Shown piece by piece: positions 1 to 6,843 of a stretch of 64,000 nt of DNA. The DNA is from Salegentibacter salinarum. GTDB lineage: Bacteria; Bacteroidota; Bacteroidia; Flavobacteriales; Flavobacteriaceae. The notes below the pieces were generated by a model. The model worked only from the letters and a program-made list of their open reading frames with translations. It did no database searches and was not told where the DNA came from. A program made the position numbers and the translations under genes. Position 1 is the first letter of the stretch; every line of letters begins with the position of its first letter. The stretch is taken from contig NZ_FUZC01000002.1 of the NCBI RefSeq assembly GCF_900168115.1, forward strand, positions 62,001-126,000. The letters are read 5' to 3'.

Positions 1-69
1 TACAAGTTTTACTAAGCACATTAATGATTGTGTTGGAGTCTTATTTATTAATTTATTAAATTTTTTAGA
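1..69 (+). promoter_or_regulatory. Leader of the first (broken) curlin gene
   Basis: This leader resembles the 3' ends of the two longer curlin leaders downstream. It has an AGCACATT stretch, then a TGTG, then an AT-rich TTATTTATTAATTTATTAA run directly before the ATG. Only the gene-proximal part lies in the window, so the palindrome seen upstream of the other two genes cannot be checked here. The shared leader suggests the broken gene came from the same duplicated module. Confidence 0.5.
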
Positions 70-1057
70 ATGAAAAAAGTTATTCTAGGCGCAGCAGCGC
101 TAATGATTGGAGCAATTAGTTTTGCCCAAAGCAATGGAAGTACAGTTGGACAAAAAGGAGATAATAACGCTGCCCAGGTTGATCAGGTTGGGTATTCTCA
201 TATTTCGACAGTGGAAACAAAAGGATTTGAAAACGCGATAGATGTAGATCAATATGGGGGAAATCAAAATAACTCTGATGTTTTGCAGGGTGCCTCTAAT
301 GCAGAATATAATTCGGCTGTTGTAGAGCAGGTTGGAGATTATAATGATTCTGATATAGAACAGCATAACGATTATAATTGCTGATGTAAGCCAGGACGGA
401 AATAGAAATACTATTGATCTTTATCAAAACGCTGATGGCGGTAGTACAGATGGGAATTCTTCTACGATTAGCCAGGTGGGAAATAATAACAGAACCGAAA
501 CTGATCAGCAAACAGCTGACAGAACTTTGGAGTTATTAGCAATACTGAAGTTGTTACTCAAACTGGAAACGGAAATGGATCTGATTTAAGTCAGTATGGC
601 GATGGAGATTTCTTTAAGCCTAACACAGGTAGGTGATAGAAACTATAGCCAGGTAGTTCAGGGAGTAAAGTTAAATGTAGGTCCTTATAACGACCACACT
701 TCCAATGTTGAGCAAATAGGAGACGATAACAGAAGTTTTATAAAACAGTGGGGTGAAAATAATAGGTCTTCCGTCGTGCAAACCGGTGATGACAATGATT
801 CAAAAACATTTTCAGCAGTTTGGTAACGATAACGTATCCGAGGTTATCCAAACAGGAAATGAAAATATCTCAAGTGTAACACAAGAAGGAAGCCGCCATT
901 GGAGTATGGTGGACCAATTAGGTAATGGAAATAAGGCTACTGTAAATCAATTTGGCAATGACCATTCAAGCACGATCATGCAAAACGGATCAGGAAACAC
1001 TGCTACAGTAAATCAATGGTTCAGTTTTTCAATCTTAAGTGGGTACTTACTAGCATA
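70..1057 (+). pseudogene. Curlin-repeat subunit gene, broken by four frameshifts
   Basis: The gene starts with a signal peptide almost identical to those of its neighbours (MKKVILGAAALMIGAISFAQ) followed by Gln/Gly/Asn curlin repeats (QxGxxNxxxVxQ). The repeats continue to about 1016 only if the frame changes near 380, 522, 607 and 808. The rejoined length, about 329 residues, matches the intact paralogs of 298 to 385. The end is also abnormal: after the last repeat it runs into a hydrophobic tail instead of the usual short polar end. The first stop would leave a 104-residue protein with a secretion signal and a few repeats. The most likely reading is a fairly recent pseudogene. Assembly error is the alternative, but the neighbours are intact and most breakpoints are not in long homopolymers. 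Confidence 0.8.
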
Positions 1058-1300
1058 AAACGAAGATATTATATTAGTTCAAAAGTAGGCATTGATGATC
1101 TTAATGTCTATTTTCTTTTTGGTCTGATACAGAATTGTTGTTATAAAAGCCATCTTTTTTTCAATTCCGTAGGATTTTTGAGCTTAAAAAGAAGCAAAAC
1201 TTGTTTTACGCTATTATATATAAGTGTTTTCCTACAAAGTTGCAGCCTTTGCAACTGTAAAATTTTGTTTAAATAGATTTACTGAGGAAAAGGCATCTGA
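1058..1300. other. Intergenic stretch before the second curlin gene
   Basis: No convincing gene is present. A short + strand reading frame (1016-1276) has no family resemblance. A hairpin with 7-bp arms AGTTGCA/TGCAACT sits at 1238-1256. The sequence ATAAGTGTTTTCCTACAAA at 1220-1238 recurs at 2727-2745 at the same distance (1507 bp) as the better-conserved leader block, so the duplicated upstream module probably begins near 1220. Confidence 0.5.
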
Positions 1301-1488
1301 ATAACGATTTTCCGGGTGTTCTGTCGAAAATTCCTTAAACGTCCTTAAAATTAATATAGTTTAGCAATGTGATAAGGGAAAACCCTACTTCTTCCCAATC
1401 GCTGCCCCAAAGTTTTTTTGCAATTAACACGAGCACATTCTAAAAATGTGTGGGAAATCTTTATTTATTAATTTTTTAATTCATTAAA
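1301..1488 (+). promoter_or_regulatory. Duplicated curlin leader, copy 1
   Basis: About 190 bp matches the region before the third curlin gene (2808-3003). Shared parts, in order, are ACGATTTT followed by GTTC-GTCGAAAA, TATAGTTTAGC, the palindrome AGGG-AAAA-CCCT at 1375-1386, CTACTTCTTCCCAA, GAGCACATT, and an AT-rich run up to the ATG. TATAGTTTAGC is a weak relative of the Bacteroidota -7 box. The palindrome and the pyrimidine-rich tract look like an operator, perhaps for a LuxR-type regulator as for E. coli csgD; that assignment is inference. Confidence 0.6.
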
Positions 1489-2535
1489 ATGAAAAAAGTA
1501 ATTTTAGGAACAGCAGCTTTATTATGTGGTGCTGTAACATTCGCTCAGAACAACGATAGCGATGTAAATCAAAACGGTACTAATCACGGGGCAGTTGTTA
1601 ATCAAACGGGAACTTCTAATAGAAACGATGTAGATCAGGATGGTCATGCTAACAATGCTGAGGTAGGCCAGGAAGGGATATCGAATACATCATCAGTAAT
1701 TCAAACAGATGGTGATCCAGACGAAAACTCAAATCATGAGGCTTATGTAGATCAGTACGGAATAGATAATGACTCTTACGTTCTTCAAGCCGGCGATGAT
1801 CAGATTGCTCGTATCGATCAAATTGGAAATAATAATGAATCTGATACTTATCAGTATGGTTCGTCTAACCTTACGGAAGTTTGGCAAGATGGAAACGGGA
1901 ACAATGCTTTGGTTTTCCAGATGGGAGATGCCGGGGCAACTGAACCTAACAACCGTGCCTTCGTAACCCAGTTAGGAAATAATAATACTACTATTCAAAA
2001 ACAATTCGGAACAGAGAACCTGGCAACATCTATGCAGGAAGCTAAAGGAAGTGATGTATTTCAGCTTCAGATAGGTGCCAATAACGAGGCTGAAGCTACT
2101 CAAACCGGGGGTGTTCCAGGTCAAAGTGGAAGAGGGATTCATGCTGTAGTTCAGACGCAGCTTGGGAATGATAACATTGCGGTTTCTAACCAAATGAAGA
2201 ATAACCAGGAAGCATGGCAAACTCAAACTGGTGATGGTAACGAATCATATGTGACTCAAACAGAACAGCATAACGATTCCTATCAGACTCAAGTTGGTTA
2301 TGGTAACCAATCTTCAGTAGATCAAAGACATGCTCTTATGCCTATAAATGGAGATAGAAGTAGAAACGTATCTGTAACTTTACAAATAGGAGAGATGAAC
2401 AACGTAACCCATATGCAAAATGGATTAAGGAATGAAGCTACCACTGAACAATTTGGAGCTTTTCATTCTTCTAACGTAAACCAAACAGGTGCTTATAATA
2501 CAGCAACGGTAACGCAATCTGGTTTAGGACTGTAA
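1489..2535 (+). CDS. Curlin-repeat amyloid subunit (CsgA-like), 348 aa
   Basis: Predicted extracellular amyloid fibre subunit. Residues 1-20 are a Sec signal peptide ending in FAQ. The rest is built almost wholly from imperfect 22-residue curlin repeats, each as two halves of the form QxGxxNxaxVxQ. This is the strand-turn-strand unit that stacks into the amyloid beta-solenoid in the curlin family. It has roughly three times as many repeats as E. coli CsgA (151 aa, five repeats). Gln and Asn at the ladder positions are well kept, and acidic residues are frequent between them. It has its own leader and is followed by a strong terminator at 2558, so it looks like a single-gene transcript. CsgA and CsgB roles cannot be told apart from sequence alone. 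Confidence 0.88.
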   Translation: MKKVILGTAALLCGAVTFAQNNDSDVNQNGTNHGAVVNQTGTSNRNDVDQDGHANNAEVGQEGISNTSSVIQTDGDPDENSNHEAYVDQYGIDNDSYVLQAGDDQIARIDQIGNNNESDTYQYGSSNLTEVWQDGNGNNALVFQMGDAGATEPNNRAFVTQLGNNNTTIQKQFGTENLATSMQEAKGSDVFQLQIGANNEAEATQTGGVPGQSGRGIHAVVQTQLGNDNIAVSNQMKNNQEAWQTQTGDGNESYVTQTEQHNDSYQTQVGYGNQSSVDQRHALMPINGDRSRNVSVTLQIGEMNNVTHMQNGLRNEATTEQFGAFHSSNVNQTGAYNTATVTQSGLGL

Positions 2536-2557
2536 TTGAGCAATTTTGTTTCAAATA

Positions 2558-2599
2558 AATAAGCAGGCATTGCTCGTATCTGTGCCTGCTTATTCTTTT
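2558..2599 (+). terminator. Rho-independent terminator after the second curlin gene
   Basis: Perfect 12-bp arms AATAAGCAGGCA and TGCCTGCTTATT flank a 13-base loop and are followed by CTTTT. It separates this gene from the next curlin unit. Confidence 0.8.
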
Positions 2600-2807
2600 A
2601 GAACATAATGTTCGGAAAATCACCTAACCTGGTAAACACCATATTTATAAACTATTTTGCATGGTCGTATATGCCTAAAAGATGGCCGTTGGGATCAAAA
2701 TCTTGGAAATAGAATGGATAAAAAATATAAGTTTTTTCCTACAAATATTGTGATTTTTCATTCTAAAATTTATAAGACTACAGGTATATTCTGTTAAAAA
2801 TACCATA
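2600..2807. other. Intergenic stretch with the start of the duplicated module
   Basis: No gene is visible. ATAAGTTTTTTCCTACAAA at 2727-2745 matches 1220-1238, marking the left edge of the duplicated upstream module. The sequence between it and 2808 is AT-rich and only weakly similar to copy 1. Confidence 0.45.
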
Positions 2808-3003
2808 ATAACGATTTTTCAGGCGTTCCGTCGAAAACTTTACAATGCTCCTTGAAAATTATATAGTTTAGCTAAGCGTTAAGGGATAACCCTACTTCTT
2901 CCCAACCGCTGTCCCAACAATTACTTACAACGATTATCCAGCACATTTAAGCTATGTGTGCAAACCATTTATTTTATTTATTAATCTATTAATTCTTTAC
3001 AAA
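2808..3003 (+). promoter_or_regulatory. Duplicated curlin leader, copy 2
   Basis: This is the counterpart of 1301-1488, with the same order of conserved pieces. The palindrome is AGGG-ATAA-CCCT at 2882-2893, followed at once by CTACTTCTTCCCAA, then CAGCACATT and an AT-rich run. The four-base centre differs between copies (AAAA or ATAA) while both arms are kept, which argues for selection on the palindrome. Confidence 0.6.
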
Positions 3004-4161
3004 ATGAAAAAAGTAATTTTAGGAACGGCAGCTATTTTATGCGGCGCTGTTACATTCGCTCAAAACAATGACAGCGATGTAGATCAAAACGGAAATGCCA
3101 ACTCGGCAATTGTTAACCAAGTTGGATCAATCAATCTATCGGAGATCACCCAGGAAGGTGGTGACAGTGATGAAACTGCCAATCACGAGGCGACAGTGAA
3201 TCAGACTGGTACAGATAACTGGTCTTTTCTTACCCAAATTGATGATGATAACATCGCATTTATAAATCAAACTGGAGATATAAACACTTCCGATGTTTAT
3301 CAGGAAGGTTCTTCAAACCTTGCTAACGTAGATCAAACTGGTATTTTCAATAACGTATTGACAGTACAAATTGGTGATGCGGGTACTATCGAGCCAAATA
3401 ATGTTATCGACATTGATCAAATTGGTGGTCTTAATGACGCAAGTGTTTATCAAGAGGGAGCGTTAAATTCCTCGGTTGTGCTTCAGGAAGGTGATCTTAA
3501 TAGTGCCTTAGTTGAACAAATCGGGTCTGGAAATTCAGGAGATATCCGTCAGTGGGGTGATGGTAATTCTGCTTTTCAATTTCAGGGAAACCCTCTTGTG
3601 GATTTAGGAACGGATAATACTGCCATTATTAGACAGGGAGAAGCTCTTAGCGGATGGCAAAGTGCACAAAATAGTGTTGCTCAACAAGAGCAGTACGGCG
3701 AGGATAACTATGCTGAGATTACTCAAAGAGGAGATACTCAGAGAGCTATTCAGGCACAACTTGGGGACGATAACGTAGTGACTGCATACCAGGGTAATGA
3801 TAATAACTTTTCCAGACAATACCAGGAAGGTGATGGGAACGATGCCAATACCCAGCAATATTTCAGTGGGAACATTTCTTTCCAGGAACAAGTTGGTAAC
3901 GATAACATAGCTCACACTGTTCAAACAGGGCCTGGAGCAGGCTTGAATTTCTCTATATTAACCCAGAGTGGAAATGATAATCTTGCAATGCATACCCAGA
4001 ATGGTTTCTTCAATGATGCAAGTACTACTCAGGTAGGTGATATGCATATAAGCAATATCAACCAGCTGGGGAGTAATAATCAAACTACTGTAACTCAAAG
4101 TTCTCCAGGAGCTATAAGTGTTCCAGCTAGTTATCAACCACAAATGGTTGGAGGACTATAA
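3004..4161 (+). CDS. Curlin-repeat amyloid subunit (CsgA-like), 385 aa
   Basis: Predicted secreted amyloid subunit and the longest of the set. The reading frame opens at 2956, but the ATG at 3004 is preferred. It gives a signal peptide (MKKVILGTAAILCGAVTFAQ) nearly identical to that of the preceding gene, with mature start NNDSDVDQNG. Curlin half-repeats QxGxxNxxxVxQ fill residues 25-365. The C-terminus (about the last 20 residues, with SVPASYQPQMVGGL) is not repeat-like and is absent from the paralogs. The next curlin gene starts 43 bp downstream with no terminator, so the two are probably co-transcribed. N-terminal identity and the duplicated leader point to tandem duplication with the gene at 1489. 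Confidence 0.88.
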   Translation: MKKVILGTAAILCGAVTFAQNNDSDVDQNGNANSAIVNQVGSINLSEITQEGGDSDETANHEATVNQTGTDNWSFLTQIDDDNIAFINQTGDINTSDVYQEGSSNLANVDQTGIFNNVLTVQIGDAGTIEPNNVIDIDQIGGLNDASVYQEGALNSSVVLQEGDLNSALVEQIGSGNSGDIRQWGDGNSAFQFQGNPLVDLGTDNTAIIRQGEALSGWQSAQNSVAQQEQYGEDNYAEITQRGDTQRAIQAQLGDDNVVTAYQGNDNNFSRQYQEGDGNDANTQQYFSGNISFQEQVGNDNIAHTVQTGPGAGLNFSILTQSGNDNLAMHTQNGFFNDASTTQVGDMHISNINQLGSNNQTTVTQSSPGAISVPASYQPQMVGGL

Positions 4162-4204
4162 TATCAAATATCAAAAATTTTTAACTATAATTAATTAATA
4201 TCTT

Positions 4205-5101
4205 ATGAAAAAAGTAATTTTATGTTTAGGTGCACTAACTTTCAGTGCTGCTATGTTTGCTCAGTCAAATGAAAGTGACGTAGATCAGGATGGAGATCTT
4301 AACGCTGCAATTGTAACTCAGGTAGGAATGGATAACGAGGCTGTTACCAATCAATCGGGTACAAGCAATTCTTCAGACATAGATCAGGAAGGATTGGCCA
4401 ATGAGGCAGTAGTCCTTCAGGTAGGAACTTCAAATGATGCAATCGCTACTCAGGCAGGAGAAATAAACGACGCAAGGATAGACCAGGCAGGAGAAGGTCA
4501 TTCTGCTATTCAGGACCAGTCTGGGGATGATAACAGAGCCAATACTTTCCAAAGAGGTTGGGATAACACTTCAATGCAAGTTCAGGATGGTACGGCCAAC
4601 CAGGGAGTTGTAGTACAAAACCAGGGAGATAACCTTGCAGTACAATTTCAGTCAGGTTCTGGTAATTTCGGTCAGCTAAACCAAAACCATTTTGGAGCCG
4701 GAGGTTCTAATGAAGGTTACCAGGTTCAGGTAGGAGATAATAACGGAGCGTTTATTTACCAGGCTTCTCAGTATGGTAATGGCACCAATAATTCTACAGC
4801 TGTACAATTTCAACTTGGTGAAGATAACCATGCAGAAATAGAGCAACAAGGGAATAACCACATGGCTGTACAATTGCAGTATGGAAATGGAAACGAAGCT
4901 TACGATCTTCAAAAAGGGGCTAGTGAAGAATCATTAGTATTACAATCTGGTATGGATCATTTCAGTACTGTAGAACAAAACGGTTGGGGACATGACTCAG
5001 TGGTTTCACAGTATGGAAACAGCCACGAGAGTGATGTTTTCCAAACTGGAGGTCAAAACTCTTCTGTAGTTACCCAATATAATGGGATGACTGCCAACTA
5101 A
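4205..5101 (+). CDS. Curlin-repeat amyloid subunit (CsgA-like), 298 aa
   Basis: Predicted secreted amyloid subunit. It has a 20-residue signal peptide (MKKVILCLGALTFSAAMFAQ) followed by curlin repeats to near the end, closing with SSVVTQYNGMTAN. The signal peptide differs more from those of the two preceding genes than they do from each other, so this is an older paralog. It has no leader block of its own and lies 43 bp after the previous gene, so it probably depends on the promoter at 2808-3003. It is followed by a terminator-like hairpin at 5114. Confidence 0.87.
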   Translation: MKKVILCLGALTFSAAMFAQSNESDVDQDGDLNAAIVTQVGMDNEAVTNQSGTSNSSDIDQEGLANEAVVLQVGTSNDAIATQAGEINDARIDQAGEGHSAIQDQSGDDNRANTFQRGWDNTSMQVQDGTANQGVVVQNQGDNLAVQFQSGSGNFGQLNQNHFGAGGSNEGYQVQVGDNNGAFIYQASQYGNGTNNSTAVQFQLGEDNHAEIEQQGNNHMAVQLQYGNGNEAYDLQKGASEESLVLQSGMDHFSTVEQNGWGHDSVVSQYGNSHESDVFQTGGQNSSVVTQYNGMTAN

Positions 5102-5113
5102 ATTATAAATATT

Positions 5114-5148
5114 AAAGGCGGTATGGTAAACATGCCGCCTTTTTTTAA
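5114..5148 (+). terminator. Terminator or attenuator between curlin subunits and secretion genes
   Basis: The hairpin AAAGGCGGTATG / CATGCCGCCTTT has one G-T pair and a GTAAA loop, followed by seven T. It lies only about 10 bp before the next start codon, so partial read-through would give the secretion genes a lower level than the fibre subunits. Confidence 0.75.
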
Positions 5149-5158
5149 TATTTTTATA

Positions 5159-5656
5159 ATGAAAATGAAAATAACAATATTAAATATCATATTTTTCTTT
5201 TGTACGCTTGGCGTTTTTTCTCAAATTGAGAATATTCCAAGTACTTCTTTGTGGGAAATGCAAATGCTTTCAGAAAATATGAAGCCCGAAAGTGCCAGTG
5301 CGGCTAAATCATTAAATGAAAATAATGTTTTTATCAGGCAGGTAGGGGAGGGAAATAATGTTACCGCTAATATTAGTGCTAATAATACTGCTGTTTCTTA
5401 TACCCAGGAGGGTAACTTTAATCATATAGGTGTAGACGTTAATGTAGAAGATTACCAAAGCACTATTAATCAAAATGGTAATAATAATAACTTTTTTGAT
5501 CAAATGTATAACTCAGATACCGGTGCTTCCATGGAACTGAATCAAACGGGGGACAACCTACATTTTGAGCGATTTGGATCCAATAGTATAGGCGACAAGC
5601 TTCAGTTTAATATGACCGGGGAATCCAGAAGCATTATAGTTAGAAATTTTAATTAA
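5159..5656 (+). CDS. Minor-curlin-like exported protein (possible nucleator)
   Basis: A small exported protein of 165 residues. The start at 5159 is preferred over the longer frame at 5123 because it places a clean signal peptide at the N-terminus; an ATG two codons on (5165) is equally possible. After a 45-residue non-repeat lead it carries degenerate curlin-like units (FIRQVGEGNNV, YTQEGNFNHIGV, INQNGNNNN, LNQTGDN). The ladder is less regular and the last 40 residues leave the pattern. Its place between the main subunits and csgE, and its divergence, fit a CsgB-like nucleator or fibre-associated minor subunit. This is inference, since CsgB cannot be assigned by sequence here. Confidence 0.65.
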   Translation: MKMKITILNIIFFFCTLGVFSQIENIPSTSLWEMQMLSENMKPESASAAKSLNENNVFIRQVGEGNNVTANISANNTAVSYTQEGNFNHIGVDVNVEDYQSTINQNGNNNNFFDQMYNSDTGASMELNQTGDNLHFERFGSNSIGDKLQFNMTGESRSIIVRNFN

Positions 5657-5667
5657 CCTAAGAATTA

Positions 5668-6414
5668 ATGAAAATTTTTGTTTTTGTAATGTGCTTATGC
5701 ATACCCACTATTTTATTCAGTCAAAATTTTAATTCCAGGGTAGAAGCTATTATAAATACCAATGATAACAAAGATGATATCCTTGAAGTTACCGGAATTG
5801 CACAGAATAAAACCGATGTTAGTTATGGGTTGCGCTACGAACTTTCAGTCATCACTTCTAATCCAGAATTTTCCAATAATTCTTCGAAAAATTCACAATC
5901 TGGGTTTTTCACTCTTGGATCATACGAAACCACGGAGTTATCCACTACCTCGGTTTTTATAGATCCGCAGATGCAAACCATAATTTTATTGCTTATTTAT
6001 GACGAGGATGATGAATTGGTTGGTACTGCAAGAAAAGTTTATGAAGCATCCTCCGTTTCACGAGCAGCGAAAAATGAAAAACTGTCCTACAAAAAAGAGA
6101 ATGAGGGCATTCAGCTATACGGTTTAGTAACCGAAACTACTAAAACAAAACCGGGGAAGGATTTTTATGATTTTTTCTATCAGAAATATCAGTTAAGTCA
6201 AAATCCCGAAAATAAAATTATAGAAATTGACGAAATGATAAGTTTTGGAAGAACTACCAGGATCATGGTTAAAATTGAAAATCAAATAATCTTCCAGTTC
6301 TTTTCCCGTCCAAAATTAGACTACCTGGAAGAAATGGCAGAAAATGCCCTGCAGAGGGTAAACCGTTACTTTCAGGACCTACGAAAACAGAAACAACAAA
6401 TAATGCAATATTAA
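5668..6414 (+). CDS. csgE: CsgH-like/CsgE fusion: periplasmic curli chaperone and secretion adaptor
   Basis: A signal peptide (cleavage after LFSQ, about residue 19) is followed by two domains. Residues 20-125 look like an Ig-like CsgH/CsgC-type domain: short strands and a SGFFTLGSYETTELST segment resembling the CsgH pattern SGxFxLxxGExxxL. Residues 147-240 are a clear CsgE domain (YGLVTETTKTKPGKDFYDFF, then IIFQFFSRPKLDYLEE and a C-terminal helix). In E. coli, CsgE caps the CsgG pore on the periplasmic side and delivers CsgA, while CsgC/CsgH proteins stop subunits polymerising in the periplasm. Having both on one chain would couple the two jobs. E. coli CsgE is about 129 aa, so the extra N-terminal domain is real added sequence. 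The CsgE part is secure; the CsgH label is from pattern only. Confidence 0.82.
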   Translation: MKIFVFVMCLCIPTILFSQNFNSRVEAIINTNDNKDDILEVTGIAQNKTDVSYGLRYELSVITSNPEFSNNSSKNSQSGFFTLGSYETTELSTTSVFIDPQMQTIILLLIYDEDDELVGTARKVYEASSVSRAAKNEKLSYKKENEGIQLYGLVTETTKTKPGKDFYDFFYQKYQLSQNPENKIIEIDEMISFGRTTRIMVKIENQIIFQFFSRPKLDYLEEMAENALQRVNRYFQDLRKQKQQIMQY

Positions 6415-6429
6415 CCCAAACTATTATAA

Positions 6430-6837
6430 ATGAAACTAACCTTTACACTTTTATGTATTTTCGGATGTTTTTATGCATCCAGCGCACAGGACCTGGTGTA
6501 TCAACCAACAAATCCTGCTTTTGGCGGCAATCCTTACAATTACCAATGGTTGTTAAGTTCAGCCGAAGCTCAAAATAGCTTTGAGGATCCCGATGCTTCT
6601 TTAGGAAGGCAGCAAGAATCGGAATTGGAAAGGTTTACTTCCAGTTTAAATTCACAATTATTAGGACAGGTTACAAGGAGATTGTTTACCGACCAATTTG
6701 GTCAGGGTGCACTGGAAGAAGGAACGTATTCTTTTGGAAGCCTGGCAGTAGATATTTATCCATCAAACGAAGGTTTGGTTATAAATATTCTCGATACAGA
6801 AACCGGCGAGCAAACCCAGGTAGTAATTCCTAATTAA
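6430..6837 (+). CDS. csgF: Curli assembly factor CsgF
   Basis: The signal peptide ends in ASSAQ (about residue 19). The mature N-terminus carries the CsgF signature: YQPTNPAFGGNPYN followed by LLSSAEAQNSFEDPD, matching E. coli FRNPNFGGNPNN...LLNSAQAQNSYKDP. In the family this N-terminal peptide inserts into the CsgG barrel to form a second constriction. The C-terminal part (TGEQTQVVIPN) matches the family end. Length, 135 aa, is normal. It is 15 bp after the csgE fusion and 6 bp before csgG, clearly in one operon. Confidence 0.93.
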   Translation: MKLTFTLLCIFGCFYASSAQDLVYQPTNPAFGGNPYNYQWLLSSAEAQNSFEDPDASLGRQQESELERFTSSLNSQLLGQVTRRLFTDQFGQGALEEGTYSFGSLAVDIYPSNEGLVINILDTETGEQTQVVIPN

Positions 6838-6843
6838 TAAAAT

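Noticed and set aside
1016-1276. 86-residue + strand frame after the broken curlin gene
   Set aside because: It has no signal or family pattern, its composition is biased toward hydrophobic and Cys residues from AT-rich DNA, and it overlaps the pseudogene end.
3604-3924. Antisense frame within the third curlin gene
   Set aside because: It is a shadow of the Asn/Gln-rich repeats read backwards; the sense gene is clear.
70-5101. Repetitive DNA suggesting a CRISPR array or satellite
   Set aside because: The periodicity is that of degenerate codons for 22-residue curlin repeats. DNA units are not identical, and no spacers or cas genes are present.
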